Shown: positions 25,199 to 34,961, counted from the first letter of the stretch. The stretch is DNA of 64,000 nt from Chitinophaga ginsengisegetis (GCF_900168065.1 NZ_FUZZ01000003.1:62001-126000); one strand, 5' to 3'. Translations and numbers: made by a program. Notes: generated by a model from the letters alone, not told the origin.

Positions 25199-26935
25199 TT
25201 ATTGAATATATCTTTTTTCAGCGATCTTTCGGGCCAGGTCTACAGAGGATGCTCCCTTGTCTTTAGCCATCTGCCAGTATTCCACCGCTTTTGTAACTTC
25301 TTTCAGATTAAACAGGATATCACCGTAATGCTCCAGTACGTTCGGATTTTTCTGTGCTTCCGGGTATTGCAGCGCTTTCTCGATCCACTCTTTTGCTTCT
25401 GCAAATTTTTCCTGGCGGAAAAGGATCCAGGCGTAGGTGTCCATGTAGGTTGGACTTTCCGGTTCCAGTTCCAGCGATTGTTTCGACATTTCTGCTGCCC
25501 TCTCGAGGTTCTCCCCTCTTAACGAAAGATAGTAGCTGTAATTGTTCATGATCAGTGCATCTTTCGGACGGAGCAGTAAAGCGCGTTCGTAGCTGCTGTC
25601 CGACTGCCGGTGCTGCCCGGTAGCATGATAGGAATCTCCCAGCAGGGAATAAATATCTCCCAGGAATTTCTTCTCTCCATTACCTATTTCCAATGCAGTA
25701 TTCAACGAACTGATCGCCGCAGGATACTGTTGCAAAAGAAAACTGGCTACCCCTTTAAAGTAGTAGCCCATAAATTCTTTCGGGAACTTGCCGGTTACAT
25801 TGTTGCTGAGTGCCAGTAACGCAGTGGGATCATCTTTGCGGGAATAAATCCACATCAGCTGATACCATACCGAGAAACGGCTGTCATCGAGGCTCAGGGC
25901 TTTTTTATAGCTTACTTCTGCACTGTCCAGCATATCGGCCTGTGAAAACATATCACCGCGGAGGGCATATGCTTTTGCATCCGACGGGTGGGCTTTAATG
26001 ATGAGGGAAGTAAGCTGCAATCCTTCTTCCAGCTTGGTAGTATCCATGTTCATCATCTGCAGGTACGGATATACATACGCTACTTTTTCATCGATGCTGT
26101 AACCTGGATTGGCAAATGCTTTGGTAAGATTTGCCCAATAAGTAACGGTGTCGTTATTTTTCTTTGCGTAAGAAGCCAGTGCAATCAGGGCTCTTGGATT
26201 ATCAGGATCTTTGGTAAGAATGGTATGATATATCTGCGCTGCTTCCTGCACACGGTCGTTGGCATCATATATTTCTGCCAGCAGGTAATAATACCTGATT
26301 TCCTCCGGCTCCTGGTTGATGAGTTTTTTTATTTCTGTTGCTGCTTCATCCACCATGCTCATTTTCAGCAGCAGTTTCTGTTTCTGGTAAATGAGTTCTT
26401 CCACTACGCCTACCTTTTTTTCCAGCTGGTCAAAGGCAGCAAGTGCGGAGGCGGGTTTATTGGCTTTTGCCAGTAAAATTCCTTTGTTATAAAGATAATC
26501 TTCGTTATCGGGGTATCTGCTGGTAAGTCCCTCAAAAATATAGGCAGCGCTGTCAAATTTTTCATTCACTGCGTAGGCATCTGCGAGGGTTACCTGGAAC
26601 CAATGATTCTGCGGGTCCAGTGCTGCAGCGCGACGGGCAAAGATGAGCGCATTACCGGCATTTTGTACTTCTATAAAAAGACGGGCTAATTCGTAATTAA
26701 CGGTAGGATTATTTTTATTCAGCCGCAGATAGTCTGCATACTGGGTGATAGCCGTACGGTAGTCACCCAGCATTTTGGAACGCTGGGCGGCAAAAAAGAG
26801 GCTATCCGCCCGCTGTGACAGCACAGCGGCGTTATTAATGGTTGTGTCTTTACGTGATGCTGATGATTTGGCACCACTACAGGCTCCCATTAATAAAATA
26901 CCAGCCAGCCCTATAACGGTGAAGTATATCCGCAT
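25199..26935 (-). CDS. Tetratricopeptide-repeat lipoprotein
   Basis: 578 aa. The lipobox is GILLMGAC with Cys19. From about 45 to the end it is TPR repeats, for example AITQYADYLRLNKNNPTVNY, LARLFIEVQNAGNALIFARR, LLAEIYDANDRVQEAAQIYH and SDSSYERALLLRPKDALI. TPR solenoids hold other proteins; the partner is not known. It starts three bases upstream of the dut stop codon end, so translation of the two is coupled. It belongs to the dut to envC run. Confidence 0.92.
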   Translation of the reverse strand: MRIYFTVIGLAGILLMGACSGAKSSASRKDTTINNAAVLSQRADSLFFAAQRSKMLGDYRTAITQYADYLRLNKNNPTVNYELARLFIEVQNAGNALIFARRAAALDPQNHWFQVTLADAYAVNEKFDSAAYIFEGLTSRYPDNEDYLYNKGILLAKANKPASALAAFDQLEKKVGVVEELIYQKQKLLLKMSMVDEAATEIKKLINQEPEEIRYYYLLAEIYDANDRVQEAAQIYHTILTKDPDNPRALIALASYAKKNNDTVTYWANLTKAFANPGYSIDEKVAYVYPYLQMMNMDTTKLEEGLQLTSLIIKAHPSDAKAYALRGDMFSQADMLDSAEVSYKKALSLDDSRFSVWYQLMWIYSRKDDPTALLALSNNVTGKFPKEFMGYYFKGVASFLLQQYPAAISSLNTALEIGNGEKKFLGDIYSLLGDSYHATGQHRQSDSSYERALLLRPKDALIMNNYSYYLSLRGENLERAAEMSKQSLELEPESPTYMDTYAWILFRQEKFAEAKEWIEKALQYPEAQKNPNVLEHYGDILFNLKEVTKAVEYWQMAKDKGASSVDLARKIAEKRYIQ

Positions 26936-26938
26936 TTA

Positions 26939-27382
26939 TCAGGATTTACCGGTATGTCCAAATCCTCCTACCCCTCTAACGGTTTCTGTCAGCACGGTTA
27001 CCGGTTCTATGACCGCCTGAACAAAAGGAGCGATGATCATCTGAGCAATACGGTCGCCAGGTTGTATGGTTTGCGGTTCGTTGGATAAGTTGATCATGAT
27101 AATCTTAATCTCTCCACGATAATCTGCATCTATCGTGCCAGGCGTATTCAGGAGCGTAAGTCCCTGTTTGATAGCCAATCCACTACGGGGGCGGATTTGC
27201 GCCTCATAGCCAACCGGCAGTTCCATGAATAAACCGGTAGGGATCAGCATCCTTTCCAGTGATTGCAGGGTAACTGCTGTTTCCAAATGTGCGCGGAGGT
27301 CCATTCCTGCCGCATCTGCCGTTGCATAAGCCGGTAATTCATTACCCGACTTATTGATTATTTTCACAATGATATCCGCCAT
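26939..27382 (-). CDS. dut: dUTP diphosphatase
   Basis: 147 aa, typical length. It hydrolyses dUTP to dUMP and pyrophosphate. All five family motifs are present: AGMDLRA, RPRSGLAIK, GTIDADYRGEIKI, GDRIAQMII and the flexible C-terminal RGVGGFGHTGKS. It acts as a cytoplasmic trimer. It heads the run with the TPR and DUF4292 lipoproteins; an own promoter overlaps its start region, so it need not depend on ispF 37 bp upstream. Confidence 0.97.
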   Translation of the reverse strand: MADIIVKIINKSGNELPAYATADAAGMDLRAHLETAVTLQSLERMLIPTGLFMELPVGYEAQIRPRSGLAIKQGLTLLNTPGTIDADYRGEIKIIMINLSNEPQTIQPGDRIAQMIIAPFVQAVIEPVTVLTETVRGVGGFGHTGKS

Positions 27383-27386
27383 TGAA

Positions 27387-27394
27387 CAAAGATA
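27387..27394 (-). promoter_or_regulatory. -7 element of dut, nearly leaderless
   Basis: TATCTTTG on the minus strand matches TAnnTTTG exactly. Only four bases (TTCA) separate it from the ATG at 27382, so the transcript would begin at or within a base or two of the start codon. It lies in the 37-bp gap after ispF. Confidence 0.6.
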
Positions 27395-27419
27395 TTTTAA
27401 AATAATTATGAATGGTGAA

Positions 27420-27908
27420 TTACTGGGTGATATGCTCCAGCAATACCACTGCGTGCGCTGTAACTCCTTCCTCGCGGCCTACAAAGCCCAGTTTTTCTGT
27501 AGTAGTTGCCTTTACAGACACGTCTTCTGTACTCACATGCAGGATTTTGGCAATCACGGCCTGCATTTCGGGCACATATGCTTTGATTTTAGGCGCCTCC
27601 AGGCACAGGGTGCTGTCTACATTTACCACCTGGTATCCCTTCTCGCCGATCAGCTGCGCACACCGGGCTAATAATATTTTACTGTCGATATTCTTGTAAG
27701 TGTTATCGGTATCCGGAAAATGCACCCCGATATCTCCCAGGGAAAGCGCTCCCAGCATCGCATCACAAATGGCATGTAACAATACATCGGCATCGCTGTG
27801 CCCCAGCGCTCCTTTATGATGTGGTACCAGTACGCCTCCAAGCCAGAATTCACGTCCTTCTGTCAGCTGATGGAAATCTACTCCCAATCCTATACGTATC
27901 CTACTCAT
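27420..27908 (-). CDS. ispF: 2-C-methyl-D-erythritol 2,4-cyclodiphosphate synthase
   Basis: 162 aa. It closes the cyclic diphosphate in the MEP isoprenoid pathway. Metal ligands are visible in IGLGVDFHQL (Asp, His) and GHSDADVLLHAICDAMLGA (His); also GDIGVHFPDTD, NVDSTLCLEAPKI and the C-terminal KATTTEKLGFVGREEG. It forms a trimer with zinc at the interfaces. IspD and other pathway genes are not adjacent. It starts at ATG 27908 and follows a terminator that ends the porV unit. Confidence 0.97.
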   Translation of the reverse strand: MSRIRIGLGVDFHQLTEGREFWLGGVLVPHHKGALGHSDADVLLHAICDAMLGALSLGDIGVHFPDTDNTYKNIDSKILLARCAQLIGEKGYQVVNVDSTLCLEAPKIKAYVPEMQAVIAKILHVSTEDVSVKATTTEKLGFVGREEGVTAHAVVLLEHITQ

Positions 27909-27963
27909 ATTTGTAATAATTTAATCATTTTGCCAATCCGCAAGGTAAGCCAATAAATATAAA

Positions 27964-27988
27964 AATCCCCCCGTTTTGCGGAGGGATT
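27964..27988 (-). terminator. Terminator downstream of porV
   Basis: Read on the minus strand, AATCCCTCCG and CGGGGGGATT pair with one mismatch around a 5-base loop and run into TTTTTATAT. It lies about 60 bp after the porV stop codon. Confidence 0.7.
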
Positions 27989-28046
27989 CAACCAGATAAT
28001 TATTTAATGCTTCAATCATTTATATAATTAAACGACTAAATATGTG

Positions 28047-29216
28047 TTACCATCCTGTACGGCTTTCCTCATCTCTCGACCCCAGGTCGAAAGTAAGGGT
28101 GAAGCGCAGCGTATTGGAAAGCGGGTTACGCTGTATCCCTGATCCCGAAGGAACCAGGTAAGAGAAATTGAGACCGAAGATATCGTACTTAACACCGATA
28201 CCTGCAGTAAAATATTTGCGGTTTCCTTTGTTCTTGTTTTCGTTGAAATAGCCGGCTCTTACTGCAAATTGCTGGTTGTACCAGTATTCCATACCCACGG
28301 AGTACATCAGTTCCTGTATTTCTTCCTTGAGAGGAGCGTCGCCAAAGGAACTGAACATTCCTTCCAGTGTGCTTTTCTCTTTATACAATCCGGCAGAATC
28401 CGGGGTAGGTACCAATAATTTATTGATATCCAGTGCAAAGGTCAGCTGATTGGCCTCATCCAGTGATACCGTATAGGCGGTACCGATACCCAGGTTGGTG
28501 GGAAGGAAGTCTTTATTGGCGGCAGAACTGGTGTAAGAAATCTTGGTACCGATATTCGTAATAGCCATACCAATATTCAGCCTGTTTACCAGGCCATCAT
28601 CTTTCTCAAAATCCTTGGTATAAAATCCTGATAAATCGGCAGCAAAGGCTTTGCCCGGCTTAATGCTTACGCTACCATTGCTTTGTCCGCCTGCCAGGTT
28701 GGAGTAAATATAACGGGCGGTTAAGCCAATACCAAAATGATCCGACAGTTTACGGGCATAACCCGCATCCAGTGCAAATTCACGCGGACGGAAATCGCCG
28801 GTAGGCGTACCGGTTATATCTGTGAAATTGATTGTTCCGAGAGAGAAATATCTCAAGGAACCGGAAATGGCCTGCTGCTCATCCAGCTTGGTATAACCAG
28901 ACACAGTAGCCAGAAAAACGTCGTTTACCAGTTCTTTTAACCAGGGAGTATAAGTAACTGCCAAACCGCCATTTTTTTCCGCAAAGGGAAGTTTGGAGAG
29001 GTTGTTATAAATGGAAGATGCGTCCGGGGATATGGCTACTCCCACGTCGCCCATAGCTCCACTGCGTGCATCCGGTGTAATTCTCAGAAAAGGAACCGCG
29101 GTATTTATTGCATTTGTACGCCCGTCTCTTTCACCGGAATTCATTTGAGCTGAGGTTTGTAAACTTATGAAAGTACCGTAAATGAACACAAGGCCCATTG
29201 TTACCTTTCGGATCAT
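28047..29216 (-). CDS. porV: Type IX secretion outer-membrane protein PorV (LptO)
   Basis: 389 aa. The signal peptide ends near SLQTSAQ. The mature start has the PorV pattern NTAVPFLRITPDARSGAMGDVGVA, then a 14-strand-type FadL-like barrel with YARKLSDHFGIGLTARYIYS and the C-terminal strand LRFTLTFDLGSRD. PorV carries T9SS cargo from the translocon to the PorU sortase, which cleaves the C-terminal signal. It lies 104 bp downstream of porU on the same strand, with gldJ divergent, the same grouping as in Flavobacterium johnsoniae. Confidence 0.95.
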   Translation of the reverse strand: MIRKVTMGLVFIYGTFISLQTSAQMNSGERDGRTNAINTAVPFLRITPDARSGAMGDVGVAISPDASSIYNNLSKLPFAEKNGGLAVTYTPWLKELVNDVFLATVSGYTKLDEQQAISGSLRYFSLGTINFTDITGTPTGDFRPREFALDAGYARKLSDHFGIGLTARYIYSNLAGGQSNGSVSIKPGKAFAADLSGFYTKDFEKDDGLVNRLNIGMAITNIGTKISYTSSAANKDFLPTNLGIGTAYTVSLDEANQLTFALDINKLLVPTPDSAGLYKEKSTLEGMFSSFGDAPLKEEIQELMYSVGMEYWYNQQFAVRAGYFNENKNKGNRKYFTAGIGVKYDIFGLNFSYLVPSGSGIQRNPLSNTLRFTLTFDLGSRDEESRTGW

Positions 29217-29320
29217 GCAGATTTTGTATTTGATAAGGATGTAAAAATAATCTTATTTATTAATATAACACAGAAAGGGGTTTATTTGGGATAATGGTAA
29301 AAATTATTTTCCTGCATAGG

Positions 29321-32300
29321 CTATAATAACACCAGCTTACCGCCCTTCATCTTCGTACCTGTGGAAGTCCTGATTATTAACCTGTACACGTACAGTCCTG
29401 AGGACAGTTTTGCTCCCGAATCATTACGACCATCCCAGGGCATGCCCTCAAAACGGCCGGCTGTGGAAATTATTGTGCTACGCATAGTTTTTACCAGTCT
29501 TCCTCCCAACGTAAACACCTGTAATGTAAGTTCCAGTTCTTCTCCCTGCCGGTTATGCAAAAAGGAAAACCGTGTTACATCATGAAAAGGATTCGGAAAA
29601 TTCCTTACTTCATCTATAGTCAGTATTCCCTGCTCCGCTACTTTAAAATAAATGGTTGTAGTAGCCCCATTGTTCCGGGAATCCCATGCTTTGATTGTAA
29701 TCCGGTGTTCTCCAGTTGACAATCCCTTTAACGGGAAAAGTACGTTACCCTTTTTATAGCTATCCAAAGATGCCCCAAAATAATCATTTAACACAATATA
29801 TTCTGTACTATCCAGAATTGCCGTGAGCTGGTAAAGCCCGTTATTCCCCGAAATATTAATACCGCTGCTATCTGCCAGATCTACTATCAGCAAGGGATCA
29901 GGGCCTGTAATATCTCCACTCCGGAAACTGCGGCTATCGAGCCAGGCATTTACCGACGGCCCATTCACATCAGCTACCGGCGGGGATGCCTGCCCTCCGG
30001 TGGTGAAATTATCAAAATAACCGTTACCATCCAGCTGCTCATTACTGGTATAATAACTGATTTTCCCTCTACCATCACCTTCCCTGATATCCACGGGGGC
30101 CACAAATGTAAAAGAAAATCTGCCACTATTCACAGTTTGTGTACCCTGGAACAATACATTGCGCTGCAACTTATAGCCTGCCACCTGGCTGCCGACATCG
30201 TTACCACGGGTTTTTAACAGGGCCGGCTGATCATATACGGTTGTATATAAAACACCATTGTAGGCTGTTACCCGGTTGCCCTGTGCATCTTCTATATGGC
30301 CTTTCACGGTATACATACCCAGTCCTTTCACGGTATCGGGTTGCCCTGTGGCAGCCCTGCCGTTAATAGAATCCGTGATCACCCGGTAAGTTGGGAATGC
30401 CAGGGTGAGCGCCGGATCTCCCAGCAGCTGGAACTTCCGGTTATTCACCGCATCGCCGGAACTACTATAGGTAAGGTTCTTGGCCAGCATCGCAGCTGTT
30501 CCGAGTGCAGGCATGCGCCCATCCGCTAATGGTGTGAACGCCACCTTCATATAATTGGCGTTCATCAATTGGTTCGAGGCCGAAAAAACCGCGCGGGTAG
30601 TGGTCATCAGTGCAATAGCGCCGCTGGTGTGCTGCAATAATACTTTATGCCCCAGTGAGGTGATACCCGGATCATCATATGGTGCAAAATCGCAGGTGGC
30701 AGTAATAAACAGCGGGAGTTTATTTTCATTATGCCAGTCGCTGATACTACCCGCATCCATAATATTTTCCGCGGCCAGGCGCGAGTTGCTGCCATGACCG
30801 GTATAATTCAATACCAGCGTTCCTTTATTAATTTTCCGGGCAATTGCTTTGTTTACTTCCGGGTAGATGGCGCCGGAGCTGCCCGTTTCCTGCGGATAGG
30901 CATCTGCATAGATCTTATCTGTATTCAGCAGCTTCGCGTCAGCAGAAAGAATGGCGCCCATTTTTTCTGCATCTTCAAAATGCAGGTTATCATCTTCATC
31001 ATCTGCCAGTAGCGTTACCTGGTTACGCCAGGCGCCGAATGCAGCAGGTTGCCGGTACCGCAGGATCTTATCCACTGCCAGCCGGGCTTCCGCTTCATTA
31101 CGCGCAGGAATGCGGCCAATACCGATATCCAGCAGATCGGGTTTAGCCGTTCCTGTGATATCTCCTTCATCTTTCAGTATGCCAAAGTAATCGTCGGATA
31201 CATACGACCGGATAGCGTCAAGGGAAGCCTCGCTTTGCCAGGAGGGGATGTCGTTGGTATTATTTTTTACCCGTTGCCGGTAATCATAGGAGGCGGCTCC
31301 AAACAACAACAGGTAGCGGGGCGCGGGCCCCCGGTCATAAAACATTTTTACATAATCCCGCAGGGCAGTGGGATCAGGCGTTCCGGATGCAAACTCCTGG
31401 TACACCTGGTCGATGGTGGTTACCTGCACCGACAGCTGATCAGCCGCCCTGTGCATGGCCGCCAGCCGCTCCGCCTGTGGCAGGAGCGTGCGGGTGGTAA
31501 CAATAAGCATATCTGCCGGACCGCTGCCATGCAGGTCCTGGTTAGGTACTGTTCCGGCGAAGTCCGGCCGGCCTGCGGCAGCGGCGCGGAAAGCGATGTA
31601 TTCATGCAGCCGGTCGTTTTTGCCGGTAAAGAGCAGGGAATCGCCCTGCAGGGTTGTTTTCATCTCCACCGGGTTCAGCGGATCCGTAACGTCCCAGATA
31701 TACGTTTGCGCGTTGGCGTTATGCACCGCAAAACGGCCGGGGTGCCCGCTGCCGGCGTAACGGGTACTGCGGAAATCCAGCACCCCGGCGGCCGGCAGTA
31801 CCGGCGCGCAACGCGTCTGCACTTCCAGGTAGTCCAGCCAACCCTTGTCGTTGATATTTCCAGGTAGAAACTCTACCCCTATTTCCAGGTCCGGCTCACC
31901 GGCATCCGCCCCGCCGGTAGCGGTGACAGCGGTAGCCACTCCCTCAAAAATATTACCGGTAACCGGCAGCAGGTACATATTGGTTATTGCCGGCACTTTA
32001 TTTACAGTGGCATTGAAGTTACTCCCGGTGCTGCTCCGTGCGGCAGCCCGCATACTTACCCACACTTTTCCTGCTGCGGCGGAAGGCAGGTTAAACCGGT
32101 AGCTGCGTGTTAAGCCCACCACTTTACTGAACTCCTGCCCCCACCATTGTTTACCGCTATTCAGGAAATTCAGGCTGTCTCTTTCATAAAAGGCATGATA
32201 ATCAAAAGTATATTCCGGCACTGCTCCCGCCGGCTCATCGCCTGCGGTGGTTACCCGGAGCCCTGTTCCGGTAGTGGTGATGTAATACCAGGCGGTATCT

Positions 32301-32725
32301 GCATACAGGTGCTGCTGATGGGTAAAGGTTTTGGTGCTGCTGTTATACAGCCAACGATGCGGACCGGGGGCATAAAAAAGAGCATAATCGCTGCCATCCA
32401 GCACCCCGTCGCCGCCGTCTTCCACCTGCAGGGCTACTTCCGGCAAATCGTCGTACCGCGGGGCTGCATTAGGCTCCCCCAGCATCTGGCCTCCGCTTCC
32501 AAAAAGCCGCAACCTGGCAGATGGCAGCCCCGTGATCTCCATACTTTGGAGGAAGGCGGCATCTATTTTATAGATCCCGGGAGCGCTGATACCTATCTTA
32601 TACCAGCTGCCTGCTGCCAGCACAGAATTTTTTTTATACTGCCGAAGGCTGCTTTGGGCATATATTTCCCCTCTTCCTAAAAAAGAAAGCAGGAATACAC
32701 CTATAAAAATATAACTGAGTTTCAT
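29321..32725 (-). CDS. porU: Type IX secretion system sortase PorU
   Basis: 1134 aa from ATG 32725, which gives the signal peptide MKLSYIFIGVFLLSFLGRG; the open frame continues 23 codons higher without one. The central Peptidase C25 (gingipain-like) domain keeps both catalytic residues: His in NYTGHGSNSRL (codon 30794-30796) and Cys in FITATCDFAPYDDP (codon 30692-30694). The C-terminus is a FlgD-like/CTD beta domain (NFPNPFHDVTRFSF, SSGLYVYRLII). PorU removes the C-terminal signal of secreted proteins and attaches them to lipopolysaccharide at the cell surface. It works with PorV, encoded just downstream. Confidence 0.95.
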   Translation of the reverse strand: MKLSYIFIGVFLLSFLGRGEIYAQSSLRQYKKNSVLAAGSWYKIGISAPGIYKIDAAFLQSMEITGLPSARLRLFGSGGQMLGEPNAAPRYDDLPEVALQVEDGGDGVLDGSDYALFYAPGPHRWLYNSSTKTFTHQQHLYADTAWYYITTTGTGLRVTTAGDEPAGAVPEYTFDYHAFYERDSLNFLNSGKQWWGQEFSKVVGLTRSYRFNLPSAAAGKVWVSMRAAARSSTGSNFNATVNKVPAITNMYLLPVTGNIFEGVATAVTATGGADAGEPDLEIGVEFLPGNINDKGWLDYLEVQTRCAPVLPAAGVLDFRSTRYAGSGHPGRFAVHNANAQTYIWDVTDPLNPVEMKTTLQGDSLLFTGKNDRLHEYIAFRAAAAGRPDFAGTVPNQDLHGSGPADMLIVTTRTLLPQAERLAAMHRAADQLSVQVTTIDQVYQEFASGTPDPTALRDYVKMFYDRGPAPRYLLLFGAASYDYRQRVKNNTNDIPSWQSEASLDAIRSYVSDDYFGILKDEGDITGTAKPDLLDIGIGRIPARNEAEARLAVDKILRYRQPAAFGAWRNQVTLLADDEDDNLHFEDAEKMGAILSADAKLLNTDKIYADAYPQETGSSGAIYPEVNKAIARKINKGTLVLNYTGHGSNSRLAAENIMDAGSISDWHNENKLPLFITATCDFAPYDDPGITSLGHKVLLQHTSGAIALMTTTRAVFSASNQLMNANYMKVAFTPLADGRMPALGTAAMLAKNLTYSSSGDAVNNRKFQLLGDPALTLAFPTYRVITDSINGRAATGQPDTVKGLGMYTVKGHIEDAQGNRVTAYNGVLYTTVYDQPALLKTRGNDVGSQVAGYKLQRNVLFQGTQTVNSGRFSFTFVAPVDIREGDGRGKISYYTSNEQLDGNGYFDNFTTGGQASPPVADVNGPSVNAWLDSRSFRSGDITGPDPLLIVDLADSSGINISGNNGLYQLTAILDSTEYIVLNDYFGASLDSYKKGNVLFPLKGLSTGEHRITIKAWDSRNNGATTTIYFKVAEQGILTIDEVRNFPNPFHDVTRFSFLHNRQGEELELTLQVFTLGGRLVKTMRSTIISTAGRFEGMPWDGRNDSGAKLSSGLYVYRLIIRTSTGTKMKGGKLVLL

Positions 32726-32833
32726 TACCTTAATCGCAGTTTTTCGGCCGGTTGATATAGAAAGACCCTTATCAGCGGGAACGATTGGCAGCAAATTACA
32801 AATTAATTTTTTTCGCCATAAAATAAAAAAGAG

Positions 32834-32841
32834 TACATTTG
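32834..32841 (+). promoter_or_regulatory. -7 element of gldJ
   Basis: TACATTTG matches TAnnTTTG; the ATG follows 37 bases later at 32879. A variant element for the divergent porU (TAATTTGCTGCC on the minus strand, 32787-32798) lies 35 bp away, so the two promoters sit back to back. Confidence 0.55.
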
Positions 32842-32878
32842 CGTTTACTGTAAATATACTAGACTAAAGCTGTATCGC

Positions 32879-34429
32879 ATGCGTAGATTAACCTCTTTAT
32901 CATTGCTCGTAGGTACCAGCGTAATGCTATCCATGAGTGCCTGTCATAAGGACGGCGGGGGACTTTTCGGCAAGAAGAAGGAAGCTTCTTCCGCTACGGG
33001 CTGGAACTATAACGACCAGAAAATGGGCGGTTTCAGCGTAGCTAAAAACGTGAACCAGCAAACTGGTCCGGGCCTTGTTTTTGTACAGGGTGGTACATTC
33101 GCTATGGGAGCCACCGAACAGGATGTAATGGGCGACTGGAATAATATTCCGCGCCGTATTACGGTTTCCTCCTTCTATATCGATGAATCTGAAGTAGCCA
33201 ACGTACATTACCGCGAATATCTCTACTGGCTGAACCGCGTATACGGGGAATCATTCCCGGATGTATACCGCAACGCAATGCCGGATACCCTGGTATGGCG
33301 TAGCGAACTCGCCTACAACGAGCCACTGGTAGAATACTATTTCCGTCACCCGGCTTACAACGACTATCCCGTAGTAGGTGTTACCTGGAAACAGGCAACC
33401 GACTACTGTAAATGGCGTTCTAACCGTGTGAACGAAAAACTGCTGATGGATAAGGGTCTCCTCTCCAAAGCAGATGTGGGCAACCAGTCAGACGACAACA
33501 CCTTTGACACCAAGTCTTACACAGCCGGCTTATACGAAGGTACGCCTGGTAAAATGTCGAAGAGTGCAAAAGACCAGTTCAAAAATTCCGACGGTACTCC
33601 CCGTAATGCTGCCTTTGAAGATGGTATCATGTTACCAAACTACCGTCTCCCGACAGAAGCAGAATGGGAATATGCCGCACTGGGTTATATAGGTCAGAAC
33701 CCTGGCCCTTCCAAAAAAGAAGGCAAACACGGGGAAGAGCTGATCATGAACAAACAGGTGTACTCCTGGGGCACCAACACCAGCGGCTTACGTGATATCC
33801 GCCGCGGTACCATGCAAGGTCAGTTCCTGGCCAACTTCAAGCGCGGTTCCGGTGATAACATGGGTGTGGCCGGTGGTTTGAACGACCGTGCTTCTATCCC
33901 TGGTCCTATCCGCTCCTTCTACCCTAACACATTCGGCATCTATAACATGTCCGGTAACGTGGCAGAATGGGTACTGGACGTTTACAGACCACTGAACCCG
34001 ATCGATGGTGAAGATTTCAACTACTTCCGTGGTAATAAATTCCAGACTGTTTACCAGAACGAAAATAAAGAGTTCGAAAAAGATAGTCTTGGTCACCTGA
34101 AAATGCGTGATGTAACAGACGAAGAAAGTGCTAACCGTCTTAACTACCAGAAAGGTGATGTGATCAACTACCTCGATGGTGACTCCCTTTCACAGGTGGA
34201 ATATGGTTATGGTATCACTACCCTGATCAACGATAAATCACACGTGATTAAAGGTGGTAGCTGGAACGACCGTGCTTACTGGCTTTCACCAGGTACACGC
34301 CGTTACATGCAGGAAGATATGGCCACTAACACCGTTGGCTTCCGCTGCGCGATGGACCGCGTAGGTAGCCCTGAAGGTAACAAGTTCAAAACAGGTAACC
34401 TGTTTAAGAAACAACGCCAGAAGAGATAA
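32879..34429 (+). CDS. gldJ: Gliding motility / T9SS lipoprotein GldJ
   Basis: 516 aa. The lipobox is MLSMSAC (Cys22). After SSATGWNYND, close to the SRATGW start of mature F. johnsoniae GldJ, comes a formylglycine-generating-enzyme-like (SUMF1) fold: PGLVFVQGGTFAMGATEQD, VVGVTWKQATDYCKWRS, LPTEAEWEYAALGYIGQNPG and GGSWNDRAYWLSPGTRRYM. Family members such as GldK, GldJ and GldB-type partners are structural and not catalytic. GldJ forms the helical track linked to motility and T9SS function. Divergence from porU and porV matches the Flavobacterium order and favours GldJ over GldK/PorK. Confidence 0.92.
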   Translation: MRRLTSLSLLVGTSVMLSMSACHKDGGGLFGKKKEASSATGWNYNDQKMGGFSVAKNVNQQTGPGLVFVQGGTFAMGATEQDVMGDWNNIPRRITVSSFYIDESEVANVHYREYLYWLNRVYGESFPDVYRNAMPDTLVWRSELAYNEPLVEYYFRHPAYNDYPVVGVTWKQATDYCKWRSNRVNEKLLMDKGLLSKADVGNQSDDNTFDTKSYTAGLYEGTPGKMSKSAKDQFKNSDGTPRNAAFEDGIMLPNYRLPTEAEWEYAALGYIGQNPGPSKKEGKHGEELIMNKQVYSWGTNTSGLRDIRRGTMQGQFLANFKRGSGDNMGVAGGLNDRASIPGPIRSFYPNTFGIYNMSGNVAEWVLDVYRPLNPIDGEDFNYFRGNKFQTVYQNENKEFEKDSLGHLKMRDVTDEESANRLNYQKGDVINYLDGDSLSQVEYGYGITTLINDKSHVIKGGSWNDRAYWLSPGTRRYMQEDMATNTVGFRCAMDRVGSPEGNKFKTGNLFKKQRQKR

Positions 34430-34443
34430 CACTCAACAGATAT

Positions 34444-34489
34444 AAAAAGAGAAGGGAGATAGTTTCGCAACTATCTCCCTTCTCTTTTT
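34444..34489. terminator. Terminator between gldJ and bcp
   Basis: A perfect 21-bp stem (34444-34464 with 34469-34489) with a 4-base loop and A/T tracts on both ends. It can end both gldJ and the convergent bcp gene at 34500. Confidence 0.93.
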
Positions 34490-34499
34490 TAATATCCTC

Positions 34500-34961
34500 T
34501 TACTTCCACAATTCCAGGATCTCTTCTGTATGATTTTTGGTGTCGGGCTTTTTGATGATGTGTGCAATCACACCGCTTTCATCAATGAGGAAAGTAGTAC
34601 GATGAATACCATCATACGTTTTACCCATCATCTGCTTTTCGCCATACACACCGTACTGGTGTACAATCTTTTTATCTTCATCTGCCAGTAAGGTAAAAGG
34701 CAGTTCGTATTTCTCTATAAATTTCTGGTGACTCTGCTCGCTGTCGGTGCTTACACCTACTACCGCATATCCCTTTTTCAGCAGGGTATCATAGTTGTCC
34801 CGCAGGTTACATGCCTGGGCCGTACATCCCGGGGTCATATCTTTCGGATAAAAATACAGCACTACCCGTTTGCCTTTAAAATCAGTCAGGGATACGGTTT
34901 TGCCATGCTGATCTTTTCCTTTGAAAACGGGGGCTTTATCGCCTTCTTTTAAGTTTCCCAT
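34500..34961 (-). CDS. bcp: Thioredoxin-dependent thiol peroxidase, BCP/PrxQ type
   Basis: 153 aa from ATG 34961, where the family begins (MGNLKEGDKAPVFKG); the frame extends 26 codons upstream into the end of the M23 gene but that part has no family match. The peroxidatic and resolving cysteines are Cys46 and Cys51 in TPGCTAQACNLRDNY, the atypical 2-Cys arrangement of PrxQ. It removes hydroperoxides using thioredoxin. It lies 31 bp downstream of the M23 gene on the same strand and is probably cotranscribed. Confidence 0.95.
   Translation of the reverse strand: MGNLKEGDKAPVFKGKDQHGKTVSLTDFKGKRVVLYFYPKDMTPGCTAQACNLRDNYDTLLKKGYAVVGVSTDSEQSHQKFIEKYELPFTLLADEDKKIVHQYGVYGEKQMMGKTYDGIHRTTFLIDESGVIAHIIKKPDTKNHTEEILELWK

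Noticed and set aside
30139..31867. Plus-strand open frames of 75 to 272 codons within porU
   Set aside because: They are opposite-strand shadows; the minus frame has the signal peptide, C25 catalytic residues and the C-terminal domain.
32879..34429. GldK/PorK or an active formylglycine-generating enzyme
   Set aside because: The start SSATGW and synteny with porU-porV match GldJ, and I saw no support for catalytic use of the fold.
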